Below are positions 15,880 through 25,752 of a DNA stretch of 36,722 nt, piece by piece; the stretch's first letter is position 1, and each line of letters begins with the position of its first letter. The notes beneath the pieces were generated by a model. The model did no database searches and had not been told where the DNA came from. It saw only the letters and a program-made list of their open reading frames with translations. The DNA comes from Clostridiaceae bacterium. GTDB lineage: Bacteria > Bacillota > Clostridia > Oscillospirales > Acutalibacteraceae. The stretch lies in NCBI GenBank assembly GCA_016288315.1, contig JAEEYU010000039.1:1-36722 (forward strand). Direction: 5' to 3'. The translations under genes and the position numbers were made by a program.

Positions 15880-17838
15880 ATGGATAAATTTATATTACAC
15901 TCAGATTACAAACCTACGGGCGACCAGCCCGAAGCAATCGAAAAGCTTGTTGACGGTCTCAATAAGGGCTATAACGAACAGACCCTGCTCGGCGTTACGG
16001 GTTCGGGCAAAACGTTCACAATGGCAAATATCATTGAGAGAGTCAACAGGCCTACTCTCGTGCTCGCACACAACAAAACTCTCGCAGCACAGCTCTGCTC
16101 CGAATTCCGCGAGTTCTTCCCTGAAAACGCGGTTGAATACTTCGTCTCATATTACGATTATTATCAGCCCGAGGCGTATATCCCCACAACCGACACCTAC
16201 ATCGAAAAAGACTCCGCCATAAATGAAGAAATCGAGCGCCTTCGCCACTCTGCCACATCCTCGCTCTCCGAGCGCAGAGATGTGATTATCGTCGCCAGCG
16301 TTTCCTGCATTTATACCCTGGGCGACCCCATCGACTACCGCAGTATGGTTATTTCTTTGCGGCAGGGTATGGAGAAATCGCGCGACGACCTTATTGCAAA
16401 GCTTGTTGAAATCCAGTATGAACGCAACGATATAAACTTTGTGCGCAACAAATTCCGCGTCCGCGGCGATGTCGTCGAAATCTTCCCCGTCTATTCAAAT
16501 GAAAACGCAATAAGAGTCGAGTTCTTCGGCGATGAAATAGACCGCATAAGCGAGATTAATCCCCTTACCGGTCAGATAAAGCAGGTGCTCTCCCACGTGG
16601 CGGTTTACCCTGCATCCCACTATGTTATTTCATCCGATAAAATGGAAAAATCACTCTCAAAAATCCACGATGAGATGATTGAGAGAGTGCGCTATTTTGA
16701 ATCCGAGGGCAAACTGCTCGAAGCGGAACGCATAAGGCAGAGAACGGAATATGACATTGAAATGCTGCGTGAAACCGGCTTTTGCAAGGGTATCGAAAAC
16801 TATTCCCGCGTTATGTCCGGCAGACCGGCGGGCTCGGCTCCGTTCACTCTTCTTAACTATATGCCCGACGACTTCATTTTATTCATAGATGAATCGCACG
16901 TCACTCTTCCGCAGGTTCACGGCATGCACGGCGGCGACCGCTCAAGAAAAAAGAGTCTAATAGATTTCGGCTTCCGTCTTCCCTCCGCCTATGACAACAG
17001 ACCCCTCACATTTGATGAATTCTATGAGAGGGTGGGGCAGAAGATTTTTGTCAGCGCAACGCCGGGCGATTTTGAAAAAGAAAAAAGCGTGCAGATTGCC
17101 GAACAGGTTATCCGCCCCACGGGTCTTCTCGATCCGCTCATAAGCGTGCGCCCCACAGACGGTCAGATAGACGACCTCGTCTCCGAAATCAATATGAGAA
17201 TCGAGCGCAAGGAGAGGGTGCTCGTCACCACCCTTACCAAAAAGATGGCGGAGGATCTTACCGACTACATCGACAATTTAGGCATCAAAGTCCGCTATAT
17301 GCATCACGATGTCGATACAATCGAGCGCATGGAGATAATCAGGGGCCTGCGCCTCGGAGATTTTGACGTGCTGGTTGGCATAAACCTTTTGCGTGAAGGT
17401 CTTGATATCCCCGAGGTCTCCCTCGTAGTCATACTCGATGCGGATAAGGAGGGCTTCCTGCGCTCCGAAACATCCCTTATACAGACTGTCGGCAGGGCGG
17501 CGAGAAACGCAGGCGGCGAGGTCATAATGTATGCCGACACCGTCACTCCCTCAATGGAGCGCGCAATTACCGAGACAAACCGCCGCCGCGAAAAGCAGCA
17601 AAAATACAATGAAGAAAACGGCATTGTTCCCAAAACAATTGTCAAGGATGTCCGCGACATAATAAAGATTTCAACCGACGAAGGCAAAGAAAAGCCGGTT
17701 TCCAAAATGAGCAGAAAAGAAAGAGAAGCCCTCATTGTCAAGCTCACCGCCGAAATGAAGCAGGCGGCTAAAATACTTGAATTTGAGCAGGCGGCTTATC
17801 TGCGTGACAGAATAGAAAAACTCAGGCAGGGTAAATAA
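15880..17838 (+). CDS. uvrB: Excinuclease ABC subunit B
   Basis: A 652-residue helicase-like subunit of nucleotide excision repair that receives damaged DNA from UvrA and recruits UvrC. Walker A GVTGSGKT is at 38-45; the beta-hairpin that clamps DNA is visible as [16 protein letters not shown]-like box FIDESH, then [20 protein letters not shown] and QTVGRAARN for the helicase motifs. The last 40 residues are the UVR domain for UvrC contact ([20 protein letters not shown]). Length is normal. The ATG at 15880 lies two bases after the radC stop, and its own stop overlaps the uvrA start by one base (TAATG). No uvrC is present in the window. Confidence 0.98.
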   Translation: MDKFILHSDYKPTGDQPEAIEKLVDGLNKGYNEQTLLGVTGSGKTFTMANIIERVNRPTLVLAHNKTLAAQLCSEFREFFPENAVEYFVSYYDYYQPEAYIPTTDTYIEKDSAINEEIERLRHSATSSLSERRDVIIVASVSCIYTLGDPIDYRSMVISLRQGMEKSRDDLIAKLVEIQYERNDINFVRNKFRVRGDVVEIFPVYSNENAIRVEFFGDEIDRISEINPLTGQIKQVLSHVAVYPASHYVISSDKMEKSLSKIHDEMIERVRYFESEGKLLEAERIRQRTEYDIEMLRETGFCKGIENYSRVMSGRPAGSAPFTLLNYMPDDFILFIDESHVTLPQVHGMHGGDRSRKKSLIDFGFRLPSAYDNRPLTFDEFYERVGQKIFVSATPGDFEKEKSVQIAEQVIRPTGLLDPLISVRPTDGQIDDLVSEINMRIERKERVLVTTLTKKMAEDLTDYIDNLGIKVRYMHHDVDTIERMEIIRGLRLGDFDVLVGINLLREGLDIPEVSLVVILDADKEGFLRSETSLIQTVGRAARNAGGEVIMYADTVTPSMERAITETNRRREKQQKYNEENGIVPKTIVKDVRDIIKISTDEGKEKPVSKMSRKEREALIVKLTAEMKQAAKILEFEQAAYLRDRIEKLRQGK

Positions 17839-20669
17839 TGGCACAAAAAAACATTTTCGTAAAAGGCGCAAGAGTCCACAACCTCAAAAATATCGATGTC
17901 AGCATCCCGAGACACTCACTGACCGTTTTTACGGGTCTGTCCGGCTCGGGCAAGTCCTCTCTTGCCTTCGACACAATTTATGCGGAGGGTCAGCGCAGAT
18001 ATGTTGAATCTCTCTCCTCATACGCAAGGCAGTTCCTCGGGCAGATGGAAAAACCCGATGTCGAATATATCGAAGGTCTCTCTCCGGCAATTTCAATAGA
18101 CCAAAAAACCACATCCCGCAATCCCCGCTCAACTGTGGGAACGGTTACCGAAATATATGACTACCTCCGTCTTCTCTACGCAAGAATAGGCGTGCCTCAC
18201 TGTCCCGTCTGCGGGCGTGAGATTGCAAGGCAGACCGTCGATGATGTCTGTGACTCCGTTATGGAGCTTGACGAGGGCACAAAAATCCAGCTTATGGCAC
18301 CCATAGCCATGGGCAAAAAAGGCGAGTTCGTCAAAGAATTCGACGGCATAAGAAAAAGCGGCTTCGCCCGCGTGCGCGTTGACGGAATAATCTACGACCT
18401 GTCCGAAAAAATCAAACTCGACAAAAACAAAAAACACAATATCGAAGTAGTTGTTGACCGCCTTGTAATCAAAGAGAACATCCGCTCAAGGCTGATTGAC
18501 TCAATCGAAACGGCAACAAAACTCAGCGACGGCGTTCTTCTTGTCGATATTGTTGACGGCGGAGAAAAACTCTTTTCGCTCAACTACGCCTGCCCGGAAC
18601 ACGGCGTGAGTATGGAAGAGCTCGAGCCCCGATCGTTTTCTTTCAACAATCCCTTCGGTGCCTGCAAAACCTGCTCCGGTCTCGGAGTGTTTATGAAGCC
18701 GGATGAAAACCTCGTCGTTCCCGACGGCAGTCTTTCAATTCTGCAGGGGGCAATCAAGCTCTCCGGCTGGTCGGTTGCCGACGGCGGCACAATAGCTCAG
18801 ATGTATTATGAAGGTCTGGCAAAGGAATATAACTTCTCACTTGACACTCCGTTCAACAAGCTTTCAAAACAGGCGCGCGATGTCATTTTCTACGGCACAA
18901 ACGGCAAAAAGATAAAATTAGAGCGCCGCAACGAATACGGCAGCGGCACCTATCTAACAGATTTTGAAGGCGTCATAAACAATATGGAGCGCCGCTACAC
19001 AACCACCACAAGCGAATGGTCAAAAAACGAGATGGAACAGTATATGACCGAGCAGTGCTGTCCCGACTGCGGCGGAGCGCGTCTTCGCAGGGAGTCTCTC
19101 GGTGTTACCGTCGGCGGAATAAATATCAAAGAATTTACCGACAAATCCGTTAAAGATGAACTCAGATTTCTTGATGAGCTCAAACTCAGCGACAGCGATT
19201 TCCGTATAGCGCGGCTCATCCTCAAGGAGATTCGCTCTCGCCTCGAGTTTTTAAGCAATGTAGGTCTCGATTACCTCACCCTTTCCCGCTCGTCGGGAAC
19301 CCTTTCGGGCGGTGAGAGCCAGAGAATCCGCCTCGCCACGCAAATCGGTTCATCCCTTGTCGGAGTTATGTATATCCTCGACGAGCCGAGCATCGGTCTT
19401 CACCAGAAAGACAATGAGAAACTGCTCTCAACCCTCAAAAATCTGCGTGATATGGGCAACACCCTTATTGTTGTCGAGCACGATGAAGAAACTATGCTTG
19501 CCGCCGATTATATTGTCGATATAGGTCCCGGCGCAGGTATCCACGGCGGCAATCTTGTCTATTCCGGCACGGTTGACGGCATAAAGAAATGCAAAGAATC
19601 CGTCACGGGGCAGTATCTCAGCGGCAAAAAGACAATTCCCGTTCCCGAAAAAAGAAGGCAGGGCAGCGGCAAAACTCTTGTCGTTCACGGAGCGGCTGAA
19701 AACAACCTGAGAAATATCGATGTTACCTTCCCTCTCGGCGAGCTTATATGTGTTACCGGTGTCTCCGGCAGCGGAAAATCATCGCTCATTAACGAGATTG
19801 TTTATAAAAAACTCGCTTCGGAACTCAATAACGCAAAAACCTTTGCAGGCAAAAACAGCGGCTTTGAAGGCATAGAACACCTCGATAAGGTTATATGCAT
19901 CGACCAGTCGCCCATAGGCAGAACACCTCGCTCAAATCCCGCCACCTATACGGGAGTTTTCAATGATATCCGCGACCTCTACGCATCCCTTCCCGACTCC
20001 AAAAAACGCGGCTACAAGGCAAACCGATTCTCCTTCAATGTCAAAGGCGGCAGATGCGAAGCGTGCCAGGGTGACGGCTCCGTAAAAATAGAAATGCACT
20101 TTTTGGCCGACATCTATGTTCCCTGCGATGTCTGCAAGGGCGCAAGATATAACAAAGAAACCCTCGAAATCCGCTTCAAAGGCAAAAACATTTATGAAGT
20201 GCTCGAAATGACGGTTGAAGAGAGCTTGTCGTTTTTTGAGAATCAGCAAAAAATCCGCAAAAAGCTTCAGACTCTTTATGATGTCGGTCTCGGCTATGTT
20301 AAATTAGGTCAGGCGGCAACTACCCTATCGGGCGGCGAAGCGCAGCGCGTCAAACTCGCAACCGAGCTTTCACGCCCCGCCACAGGCAGAACAGTCTATA
20401 TCCTCGACGAGCCCACAACAGGTCTTCACACGGACGATGTCCGCTGCCTTATAAACGTCCTGCAAAAGCTTGTCGATTCAGGCAATACCGTCATTGTTAT
20501 AGAGCACAATCTTGATGTAATAAAATGTGCGGACCATATAATCGACCTCGGTCCCGACGGCGGAGACAGAGGCGGCAGTGTCGTCGCCTGCGGAACACCC
20601 GAAGATGTAGCCAAGGTCAAAAAATCATACACGGGGCAGTATCTTAAAAAGATACTCACAAAAAGGTGA
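17838..20669 (+). CDS. uvrA: Excinuclease ABC subunit A
   Basis: A 943-residue damage-recognition ATPase of nucleotide excision repair. Walker [10 protein letters not shown] is at 33-41, with the second at GVSGSGKSS near residue 640. Signatures [16 protein letters not shown] and [16 protein letters not shown] are intact. Zinc-binding cysteines are seen at CPVC (from 122), CKTC, CPDC, and the C-terminal CEACQGDG ... CDVCKG module that contacts DNA. Length and domain order match bacterial UvrA, with no missing motif. It shares one base with the uvrB stop, and the TPR gene starts four bases after its own stop. Confidence 0.98.
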   Translation: MAQKNIFVKGARVHNLKNIDVSIPRHSLTVFTGLSGSGKSSLAFDTIYAEGQRRYVESLSSYARQFLGQMEKPDVEYIEGLSPAISIDQKTTSRNPRSTVGTVTEIYDYLRLLYARIGVPHCPVCGREIARQTVDDVCDSVMELDEGTKIQLMAPIAMGKKGEFVKEFDGIRKSGFARVRVDGIIYDLSEKIKLDKNKKHNIEVVVDRLVIKENIRSRLIDSIETATKLSDGVLLVDIVDGGEKLFSLNYACPEHGVSMEELEPRSFSFNNPFGACKTCSGLGVFMKPDENLVVPDGSLSILQGAIKLSGWSVADGGTIAQMYYEGLAKEYNFSLDTPFNKLSKQARDVIFYGTNGKKIKLERRNEYGSGTYLTDFEGVINNMERRYTTTTSEWSKNEMEQYMTEQCCPDCGGARLRRESLGVTVGGINIKEFTDKSVKDELRFLDELKLSDSDFRIARLILKEIRSRLEFLSNVGLDYLTLSRSSGTLSGGESQRIRLATQIGSSLVGVMYILDEPSIGLHQKDNEKLLSTLKNLRDMGNTLIVVEHDEETMLAADYIVDIGPGAGIHGGNLVYSGTVDGIKKCKESVTGQYLSGKKTIPVPEKRRQGSGKTLVVHGAAENNLRNIDVTFPLGELICVTGVSGSGKSSLINEIVYKKLASELNNAKTFAGKNSGFEGIEHLDKVICIDQSPIGRTPRSNPATYTGVFNDIRDLYASLPDSKKRGYKANRFSFNVKGGRCEACQGDGSVKIEMHFLADIYVPCDVCKGARYNKETLEIRFKGKNIYEVLEMTVEESLSFFENQQKIRKKLQTLYDVGLGYVKLGQAATTLSGGEAQRVKLATELSRPATGRTVYILDEPTTGLHTDDVRCLINVLQKLVDSGNTVIVIEHNLDVIKCADHIIDLGPDGGDRGGSVVACGTPEDVAKVKKSYTGQYLKKILTKR

Positions 20670-20673
20670 TATT

Positions 20674-21492
20674 ATGTCGGACTACCTTAAAAAAGAAGAC
20701 TACGAAGAACCCGTCTGCATATTCTGCAAAACGGATGAAATAAAAAGAATCGACAGCGGCAGAGTCATCGGCAAGCTCGATGAATATTTAAGCCGCAACG
20801 ATTATCCCTCCGCTGAAAGGCACCTGAAATACTGGGCGCAGGAGGCGGAAATAAACGGCGACGGCAGAGGGCTCATCACAGTTTACAACGAGCTCGTCGG
20901 TCTTTACCGCAAGCTCGGCAGAGAGCAGGATGCCGACTCCGCCTGCGAAAAACTCTTTTCACTCATTGAAAGCGAAAACCTCGCAGACTCCGTCACCGCC
21001 GCAACGTCTTATCTCAATATTGCCACCGCTTACAAATCGTTCTCCCGCGCCGAAAAGGCGGTTCCTCTTTATGAAAAAACCAAAGAGATTTATGAACGTG
21101 AACTCCCCGCAACCGACAGCCGCCTCGGCGGTCTTTACAACAATATGGGGCTCGCTCTTGCCGATACCGGAGAGTTTGAAAAAGCAAAAAACTGCTTTGA
21201 AAAAGCGCTGAATATTATGTCTCAGAACGAGGGCTGCGAGCCGGAGCAGGCAATAACATATCTCAATATGGCAACTGCCGCCGAGAGCGAAAACGGCATT
21301 GAAAACAATGAGGAGTTTATTGCCGCCTGCGTCAAAAAAGCCGATATTTTGCTCGAAACACAGGGCATAAAGCACGACGGCAACTACGCCTTCGTGTGTG
21401 AAAAATGCGCCCCCGTTTTCGGCTATTACGGCTACTTTATGCTTGAAAAGAAATACTCCGAAAGGGCAAAGCAGATTTATGAAAGGAATTGA
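20674..21492 (+). CDS. TPR-repeat protein
   Basis: A 272-residue soluble helical protein. Residues about 35-215 contain at least four tetratricopeptide repeats, clearest at SYLNIATAYKSFSRAEKAVP, GGLYNNMGLALADTGEFEKA and ITYLNMATAAESENGIENN. The N-terminus has a CIFC pair and the C-terminus a CEKC, so a metal-binding or disulfide role is conceivable, though these could be incidental. TPR proteins are scaffolds for protein partners. It starts four bases after uvrA with AAGGTG upstream and overlaps the next gene by 14 bases, so it is translated together with the DUF4037 protein, its likely partner. Confidence 0.85.
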   Translation: MSDYLKKEDYEEPVCIFCKTDEIKRIDSGRVIGKLDEYLSRNDYPSAERHLKYWAQEAEINGDGRGLITVYNELVGLYRKLGREQDADSACEKLFSLIESENLADSVTAATSYLNIATAYKSFSRAEKAVPLYEKTKEIYERELPATDSRLGGLYNNMGLALADTGEFEKAKNCFEKALNIMSQNEGCEPEQAITYLNMATAAESENGIENNEEFIAACVKKADILLETQGIKHDGNYAFVCEKCAPVFGYYGYFMLEKKYSERAKQIYERN

Positions 21493-22420
21493 GCTGTCCG
21501 AAAAATTCTATAATGAATGCGGTGCTCCGATGATAAAAACCGAATTTCCCGACCTCGAGGGTATTATTGCCGTCGGTCTTGTCGGAGCGGGCTCCGAATG
21601 CTTCGGCTTTGACGATGATATTTCGCACGACCACGATTTTGAACCTGGGTTTTGCCTGTTCATCCCCGGTGAGGATGTCATCGACAGCAGAACAGAATTC
21701 CGCCTTGAACGCGCCTATGCAAAGCTTCCGAAGGTCTTTGAAGGAGTCGAAAGGTTAAAACTGAACCCCGTGGGCGGCAACCGCCACGGAGTTATCAGAA
21801 CGTCTGCATTTTATGAGGCAAAAACAGGCAGCAAAAACGGTGAGATGAGTGTCGGCGAATGGCTTTCAATTCCCGAAACATATCTTGCGGAAGCCACCAA
21901 CGGCAAGGTCTTTCGCGATGATTACGGCGAGTTTTCCGCAATAAGAAACAATCTTCTGAATATGCCCTCGGATGTCCGCTTCAAAAAGCTTGCAGGCAAC
22001 CTTCTGCTTATGGCTCAGTCGGGGCAGTATAATTACGGCAGATGCATAAGTCACGGCGAAACAGCAGCCGCACAGCTCGCCGTCGGTGAGTTTGTCAGCA
22101 ATACTCTTGCCGCCGCCTTTCGCTTAAACAATAAATATATGCCGTTTTACAAGTGGAGTTTCAGAGCGCTCTCACAGCTTGAAAAGCTCAGCGAACTGTC
22201 TTCACCTCTGGAGATTCTTCTTACCACCGGCAACACACCCGACCTCGCAAACCGGAAGCAGAGCATTATTGATGAAATCGCTCTTGCCGTCATTGAAGAA
22301 CTGAAGGCGCAGAACCTGACGGAGTCACGCAATAACGACCTCGGCTCCCACGCCTATTCAGTCAATGAAAGAGTCAGAGACCCGTCACTGAGAAACGCGC
22401 ACATCCTTTCGGCAGTTTAA
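21479..22420 (+). CDS. DUF4037 protein with a nucleotidyltransferase-like active site
   Basis: A 313-residue protein. The N-terminal part carries GAGSECFGFDDDISHDHDF (residues 36-54), with the GS pair at 38-39 and acidic residues D45-D47, D51 and D53, the pattern of the Pol-beta-type nucleotidyltransferase fold. The remainder is helical and matches DUF4037 in layout (FKKLAGNLLLMAQSGQYNYG, then YMPFYKWSFRALSQL). The family has no settled substrate; related folds transfer AMP or other nucleotides to small molecules, RNA or proteins. The ATG at 21479 lies inside the TPR gene end. It is the last gene of the radC-uvrB-uvrA operon and is followed by a strong terminator. Confidence 0.85.
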   Translation: MKGIELSEKFYNECGAPMIKTEFPDLEGIIAVGLVGAGSECFGFDDDISHDHDFEPGFCLFIPGEDVIDSRTEFRLERAYAKLPKVFEGVERLKLNPVGGNRHGVIRTSAFYEAKTGSKNGEMSVGEWLSIPETYLAEATNGKVFRDDYGEFSAIRNNLLNMPSDVRFKKLAGNLLLMAQSGQYNYGRCISHGETAAAQLAVGEFVSNTLAAAFRLNNKYMPFYKWSFRALSQLEKLSELSSPLEILLTTGNTPDLANRKQSIIDEIALAVIEELKAQNLTESRNNDLGSHAYSVNERVRDPSLRNAHILSAV

Positions 22421-22430
22421 TAAAAAATCA

Positions 22431-22454
22431 AAAGGCGGGTTAAGACCCGCCTTT
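22431..22454. terminator. Bidirectional terminator between the uvr operon and the chromate transporter genes
   Basis: Perfect ten-pair stem (22431-22440 with 22445-22454), four-base loop TAAG; A-rich on one side and T-rich on the other, so it works for both convergent units. Confidence 0.88.
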
Positions 22455-22464
22455 ACTGTTGTTA

Positions 22465-23022
22465 TTACATTTTTAATACTATTCCTGCAACCGCCGCCCC
22501 GGCAAACCAGAAAACGGGGTGGATTTTTTTCAGCTTTTTGAACTGAAGCATAACAAAAATCACCAGAAACAGTATAGCGGGCGGTATAAGCGCCGCCGTC
22601 AGCCCTGTGTCCGGCTTGTAAAATGCGTCCTGAATCAGTCCTATAACAACCGTCGCTATAAGCGCCGCAACCGCAGGTCTTATGCCGTAAAACGCATCGT
22701 TTACAATCTTGTTGTCGCGGAACTGCGTCAGAAACTTTGCAACAAGGCAGATAATAACTATGCTGGGAAAAATAAGAGCGAGCGTCGCAATTAATCCGCC
22801 TGCAAATCCGGCGGTGGTGTAGCCGACATAAGTCGCCATATTGATTCCCATAGGTCCGGGCGTCGCCTCGCTTATGGCAATCATATTTGTAAGCTCTTCC
22901 TGCGAAAACCAGCCGTATTTTCCGCCCATTTCACTGAGGAACGGTATTGTTGCGGCGCCTCCGCCTATTGCGAAAAGTCCGGTTTTGAAAAACTCCCACG
23001 CGAGAAGAAGGTAAATGCTCAT
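22465..23022 (-). CDS. Chromate transporter family, second half-size subunit
   Basis: A 185-residue CHR-domain membrane protein with about five to six segments. The family string FKTGLFAIGGGAATIPFLSE is at the N-terminus, followed by ISEATPGPMGINMATYVGYTTAG. Two such half-size proteins pair in many Firmicutes in place of the long ChrA. The ion carried is not proven for these short pairs; chromate or a similar anion is the family assumption. Its ATG shares four bases (ATGA) with the stop of the upstream half. Confidence 0.9.
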   Translation of the reverse strand: MSIYLLLAWEFFKTGLFAIGGGAATIPFLSEMGGKYGWFSQEELTNMIAISEATPGPMGINMATYVGYTTAGFAGGLIATLALIFPSIVIICLVAKFLTQFRDNKIVNDAFYGIRPAVAALIATVVIGLIQDAFYKPDTGLTAALIPPAILFLVIFVMLQFKKLKKIHPVFWFAGAAVAGIVLKM

Positions 23023-23567
23023 GCCTTTTTCCTCCTTCTCTTTATTATGCCCGCAACTATGCCGACAATTCCGCTCGCCGCTATTATTGCGATTGACGGA
23101 ACATCAAAAAAGAAAGATATAACAAGAACAGCCGCAAAAATTATTCCGCACAGAATGTCTGTTATTCCCTTCTTTGCCAGCGAGATTACCGTGGCCGTAA
23201 TAAGAGCGCAGGCGGCTATGCGTATGCCGGCAAGGGCGTGCAGAAGAATGGCGTTGCCCATAAAAATGTTGAGAACGCTCGCAATCAGCAGAATAATAAT
23301 AACCGACGGCGTTACAATGCCGAGCGTTGCGACAACCCCGCCTATAATACCCTTTTTTTTGTAACCTACAAAGGTGGCGCAGTTTACGGCAATTATGCCC
23401 GGTGTGCACTGTCCTATGGCATAGTAATCGATTATTTCGTCTTCCGTCACCCAGCCGTGTTTTTCACACAGCTCGTATTTAAGCATCGGCAGCATTGCAA
23501 GACCGCCCCCAAAGGTCAGCCCGCCTATGCGCGCAAATGACAGAAAAAGCTTCAAAAGAATTTTCAA
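23019..23567 (-). CDS. Chromate transporter family, first half-size subunit
   Basis: A 182-residue CHR-domain membrane protein, partner of the next gene. Its N-terminus has SFARIGGLTFGGGLAMLPML and later IGQCTPGIIAVNCATFVGYKK, the two family signatures, and a Lys/Arg-rich C-terminus (IKRRRKK). The start is read as TTG at 23567 because GGAG lies eight bases upstream and no ATG fits near it. It follows the lipoprotein gene by 14 bases on the same strand, so the three are likely one message. Confidence 0.9.
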   Translation of the reverse strand: MKILLKLFLSFARIGGLTFGGGLAMLPMLKYELCEKHGWVTEDEIIDYYAIGQCTPGIIAVNCATFVGYKKKGIIGGVVATLGIVTPSVIIILLIASVLNIFMGNAILLHALAGIRIAACALITATVISLAKKGITDILCGIIFAAVLVISFFFDVPSIAIIAASGIVGIVAGIIKRRRKKA

Positions 23568-23581
23568 AATATTTTCTCCGT

Positions 23582-24310
23582 TTATCTGAGATTATTGTCA
23601 ACGCTTTCCTGCGAAACAGGGAAGCATTTTTCATATCCGGGTGATAAAACCGTCTTTGCTCCGCCGGTCAGCTTTGAAACAAGCGAGTCATACTGCGCCT
23701 TTGTTATTTCTTTGCCGTCAGACATATATTTTTCACTGTCAAGCGTCTCTATTTCAAAATCAAGTATCGAATCAAGAGTTCCGCCGTCAAGTCTGTAATA
23801 TGTTTCAACAAAATAGCCGTTGTTGCCGAGCCTGTCAATTATCAGCCCGCTCTTCTCAATGTATGTAATCGCTCCGAACTCGCCGAACGGCCCGAGATTA
23901 AGCGCCCTGCCATCTGCGAACGTAAACACATAACAGCCCGCCGCGTGAAAATCGCCGAGTGAAATAACAAGCTCGGGAACGTCGTTGTCATCTATATAGC
24001 AAAGGCAGAATTTGGGGCTCTGGTCATAAAGCTCAATGTCTTGCTTGTCAAGGTTTAAAAGAACGTCTCTGTATGCCTTTATCCATTCGCCTTTGTCAAC
24101 CGCAGAAGCATCCGGCTGCCCGGATTCTTTCTTTTCATTATTCACTTCGGTTTCCGGTATTTTCTCTGAAACATCATTCTGTGTTTCGGTTATCTCCGCT
24201 TGAACAGCGGCGGTTTTCTCCGTTGCCTGAGTGTCCGTCTTATCCGTGCCGCAGGCGGCAAGCAAAAGGCAGAGAATAAAAGCAAAAACCAAGCATAAAA
24301 CCTTTTTCAT
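23582..24310 (-). CDS. Lipoprotein of unknown function
   Basis: A 242-residue exported lipoprotein. The signal peptide ends at LAAC (Cys20), followed by a Thr/Glu-rich linker of about 55 residues. The mature domain has WIKAYRDVLLNLDKQ and LCYIDDNDVPELVISLGDFH; the latter is an EF-hand-like or VCBS-like DxDxDxxELV string seen in many Clostridia lipoproteins that report on output such as energy values, but no function is established. Ribosome binding site GAGG about nine bases before ATG 24310. It is the first gene ahead of the two chromate transporter halves. Confidence 0.75.
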   Translation of the reverse strand: MKKVLCLVFAFILCLLLAACGTDKTDTQATEKTAAVQAEITETQNDVSEKIPETEVNNEKKESGQPDASAVDKGEWIKAYRDVLLNLDKQDIELYDQSPKFCLCYIDDNDVPELVISLGDFHAAGCYVFTFADGRALNLGPFGEFGAITYIEKSGLIIDRLGNNGYFVETYYRLDGGTLDSILDFEIETLDSEKYMSDGKEITKAQYDSLVSKLTGGAKTVLSPGYEKCFPVSQESVDNNLR

Positions 24311-24344
24311 TTTTCGTTACCTCTTATTATTATTTTACCTTTTT

Positions 24345-24372
24345 ATTATAGCAAATATTATTATAAATTCAA
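24345..24372 (-). promoter_or_regulatory. Promoter of the lipoprotein/chromate transporter unit
   Basis: Minus strand TTGAAT (24367-24372), 16-base spacer, perfect TATAAT (24345-24350), about 34 bases before the ATG. Confidence 0.65.
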
Positions 24373-24432
24373 CAGCATTAATTATTTCGACATTACAATT
24401 ATTATGATTTTGTTAATTTTACTCCGAAAAAG

Positions 24433-24462
24433 TTGACATTTTAAATGTTAATTTCGTAAAAT
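24433..24462 (+). promoter_or_regulatory. Promoter of the SDR gene
   Basis: Consensus TTGACA (24433-24438), 18-base spacer, TAAAAT (24457-24462), about 30 bases before the ATG. Confidence 0.7.
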
Positions 24463-24492
24463 GAACATGTAATAATTATTCGGAGGCGAAAA

Positions 24493-25674
24493 ATGAAAAA
24501 AGCAAAGGAAGAGCTGTCGGTCGTAACCGGCGCAAGAGGATATGTAGGTTACGCCCTTGTCAAAGAGCTTTCGGGCAGACCGGGCAAAATCCGTGTTCTT
24601 CTCCGTCACGACAGCAAGGCGCTTGATGAGTTCAATGTCGAAAAGGCGATGGGCGACATCTGTGACTACGAAAGTCTCGAAAAAGCATTTGAAGGCGCAA
24701 CAACCGTTTATCACGTCGCAGGTCTTGTCGATATTGAGGGCAACCGCGACAGCCTTGTCTGGGAGGTCAACTACAACGGCACAAAAAACGTTGTCGCCGC
24801 CTGCAAAAAGTGCGGTGTCAAAAATCTTGTCTATGTCTCGTCCGTTGACTGCATTCCCGCTTCAAAGGGAACGGCAAAAATCAAAGAGTATTCAAGCCTC
24901 GACCCCAACCTTCTTCATGACGCCTACGGCAAATCAAAGGCGGCTGCTACCCAGTATTGCATTGAGCAGAGCGATGACAAACTAAAAATCTGCATAGTTC
25001 AGCCCAGCTGCTGCATAGGCCCCGACGATTATCAGGGCACAAACAGCGTCTGCACAATGATTCAGCTTTACCTCAGCGGTCTTTTCCCCTGCACGCTGCG
25101 TTTCGGCGGCTATAACTTTGTCGATGTCCGCGATGTTGCCAAGGGTATGATTTCCGCCGCCGAAAAGGGCAGGGGCGGCGAGTGCTATTTCCTGTGCGGC
25201 GACAGACTCTCCGTTACCGAATTTATTGAGGCGCTTGCAAAAATCGAGGGCAACAGACCTCCGAAAATCGCTCTCACAAAGGGCTTCCTCCTCAAAATGT
25301 GCCCCGTTATCGAAGTGCTTTTCAAAGCGGCAAAACTGCCTCCCGTTCTCACTCCGTTTTCAATCAACAAGCTCTGCGAAAACTGCAATTTCTCATACGA
25401 AAAAGCGGTTAAAGAACTTGATTACAGCCCCATGAGCGCCGAAGACTCCCTGCGCGATACAATAAAATGGATGAAAGAAAACCGTGGCAGTCATAACACC
25501 GTCGGCGAGCTTACAAAGAATATTGAAGACAGCATCCAGGAAGCGATTGACAGAGACCTTAAACTTGTCGAAACCACCTTCCGCCAGGCGGCTGAAGACG
25601 GCTTTGAAAAGAATTACGAAAAAACCAAAAAGAGCTTAAAAAAATATATCGAAACCCGCAAATGGAATTATTGA
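24493..25674 (+). CDS. NAD(P)-dependent epimerase/dehydratase-like SDR with a helical C-terminal tail
   Basis: A 393-residue extended short-chain dehydrogenase. The nucleotide-binding string TGARGYVG is near residue 12, AMGDICDYESL marks the adenine-ribose region, HVAGLV follows, VSSVD supplies the catalytic Ser region and YGKSKAA holds the Tyr-Lys pair. These match the NDP-sugar epimerase/dihydroflavonol-reductase-like group. The substrate is not identifiable. Residues about 325-393 extend beyond the fold and are strongly charged and helical (NIEDSIQEAIDRDLKLVE ... KTKKSLKKYIETRK), perhaps a coiled coil. ATG follows CGGAGG with eight-base spacing. It is a single-gene unit. Confidence 0.87.
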   Translation: MKKAKEELSVVTGARGYVGYALVKELSGRPGKIRVLLRHDSKALDEFNVEKAMGDICDYESLEKAFEGATTVYHVAGLVDIEGNRDSLVWEVNYNGTKNVVAACKKCGVKNLVYVSSVDCIPASKGTAKIKEYSSLDPNLLHDAYGKSKAAATQYCIEQSDDKLKICIVQPSCCIGPDDYQGTNSVCTMIQLYLSGLFPCTLRFGGYNFVDVRDVAKGMISAAEKGRGGECYFLCGDRLSVTEFIEALAKIEGNRPPKIALTKGFLLKMCPVIEVLFKAAKLPPVLTPFSINKLCENCNFSYEKAVKELDYSPMSAEDSLRDTIKWMKENRGSHNTVGELTKNIEDSIQEAIDRDLKLVETTFRQAAEDGFEKNYEKTKKSLKKYIETRKWNY

Positions 25675-25699
25675 TAAAGATTCACAAACCCAATAATAA

Positions 25700-25736
25700 T
25701 AAAAACAGGGCACGGTTTTTCCGTGCCCGCTTTTCT
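25700..25736. terminator. Bidirectional terminator between SDR and Gfo/Idh genes
   Basis: Perfect eight-pair GC stem (25708-25715 with 25721-25728), five-T loop, T-rich on the plus side and A-rich before it. It ends both convergent genes. Confidence 0.85.
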
Positions 25737-25752
25737 TATTTATTTATATAAT

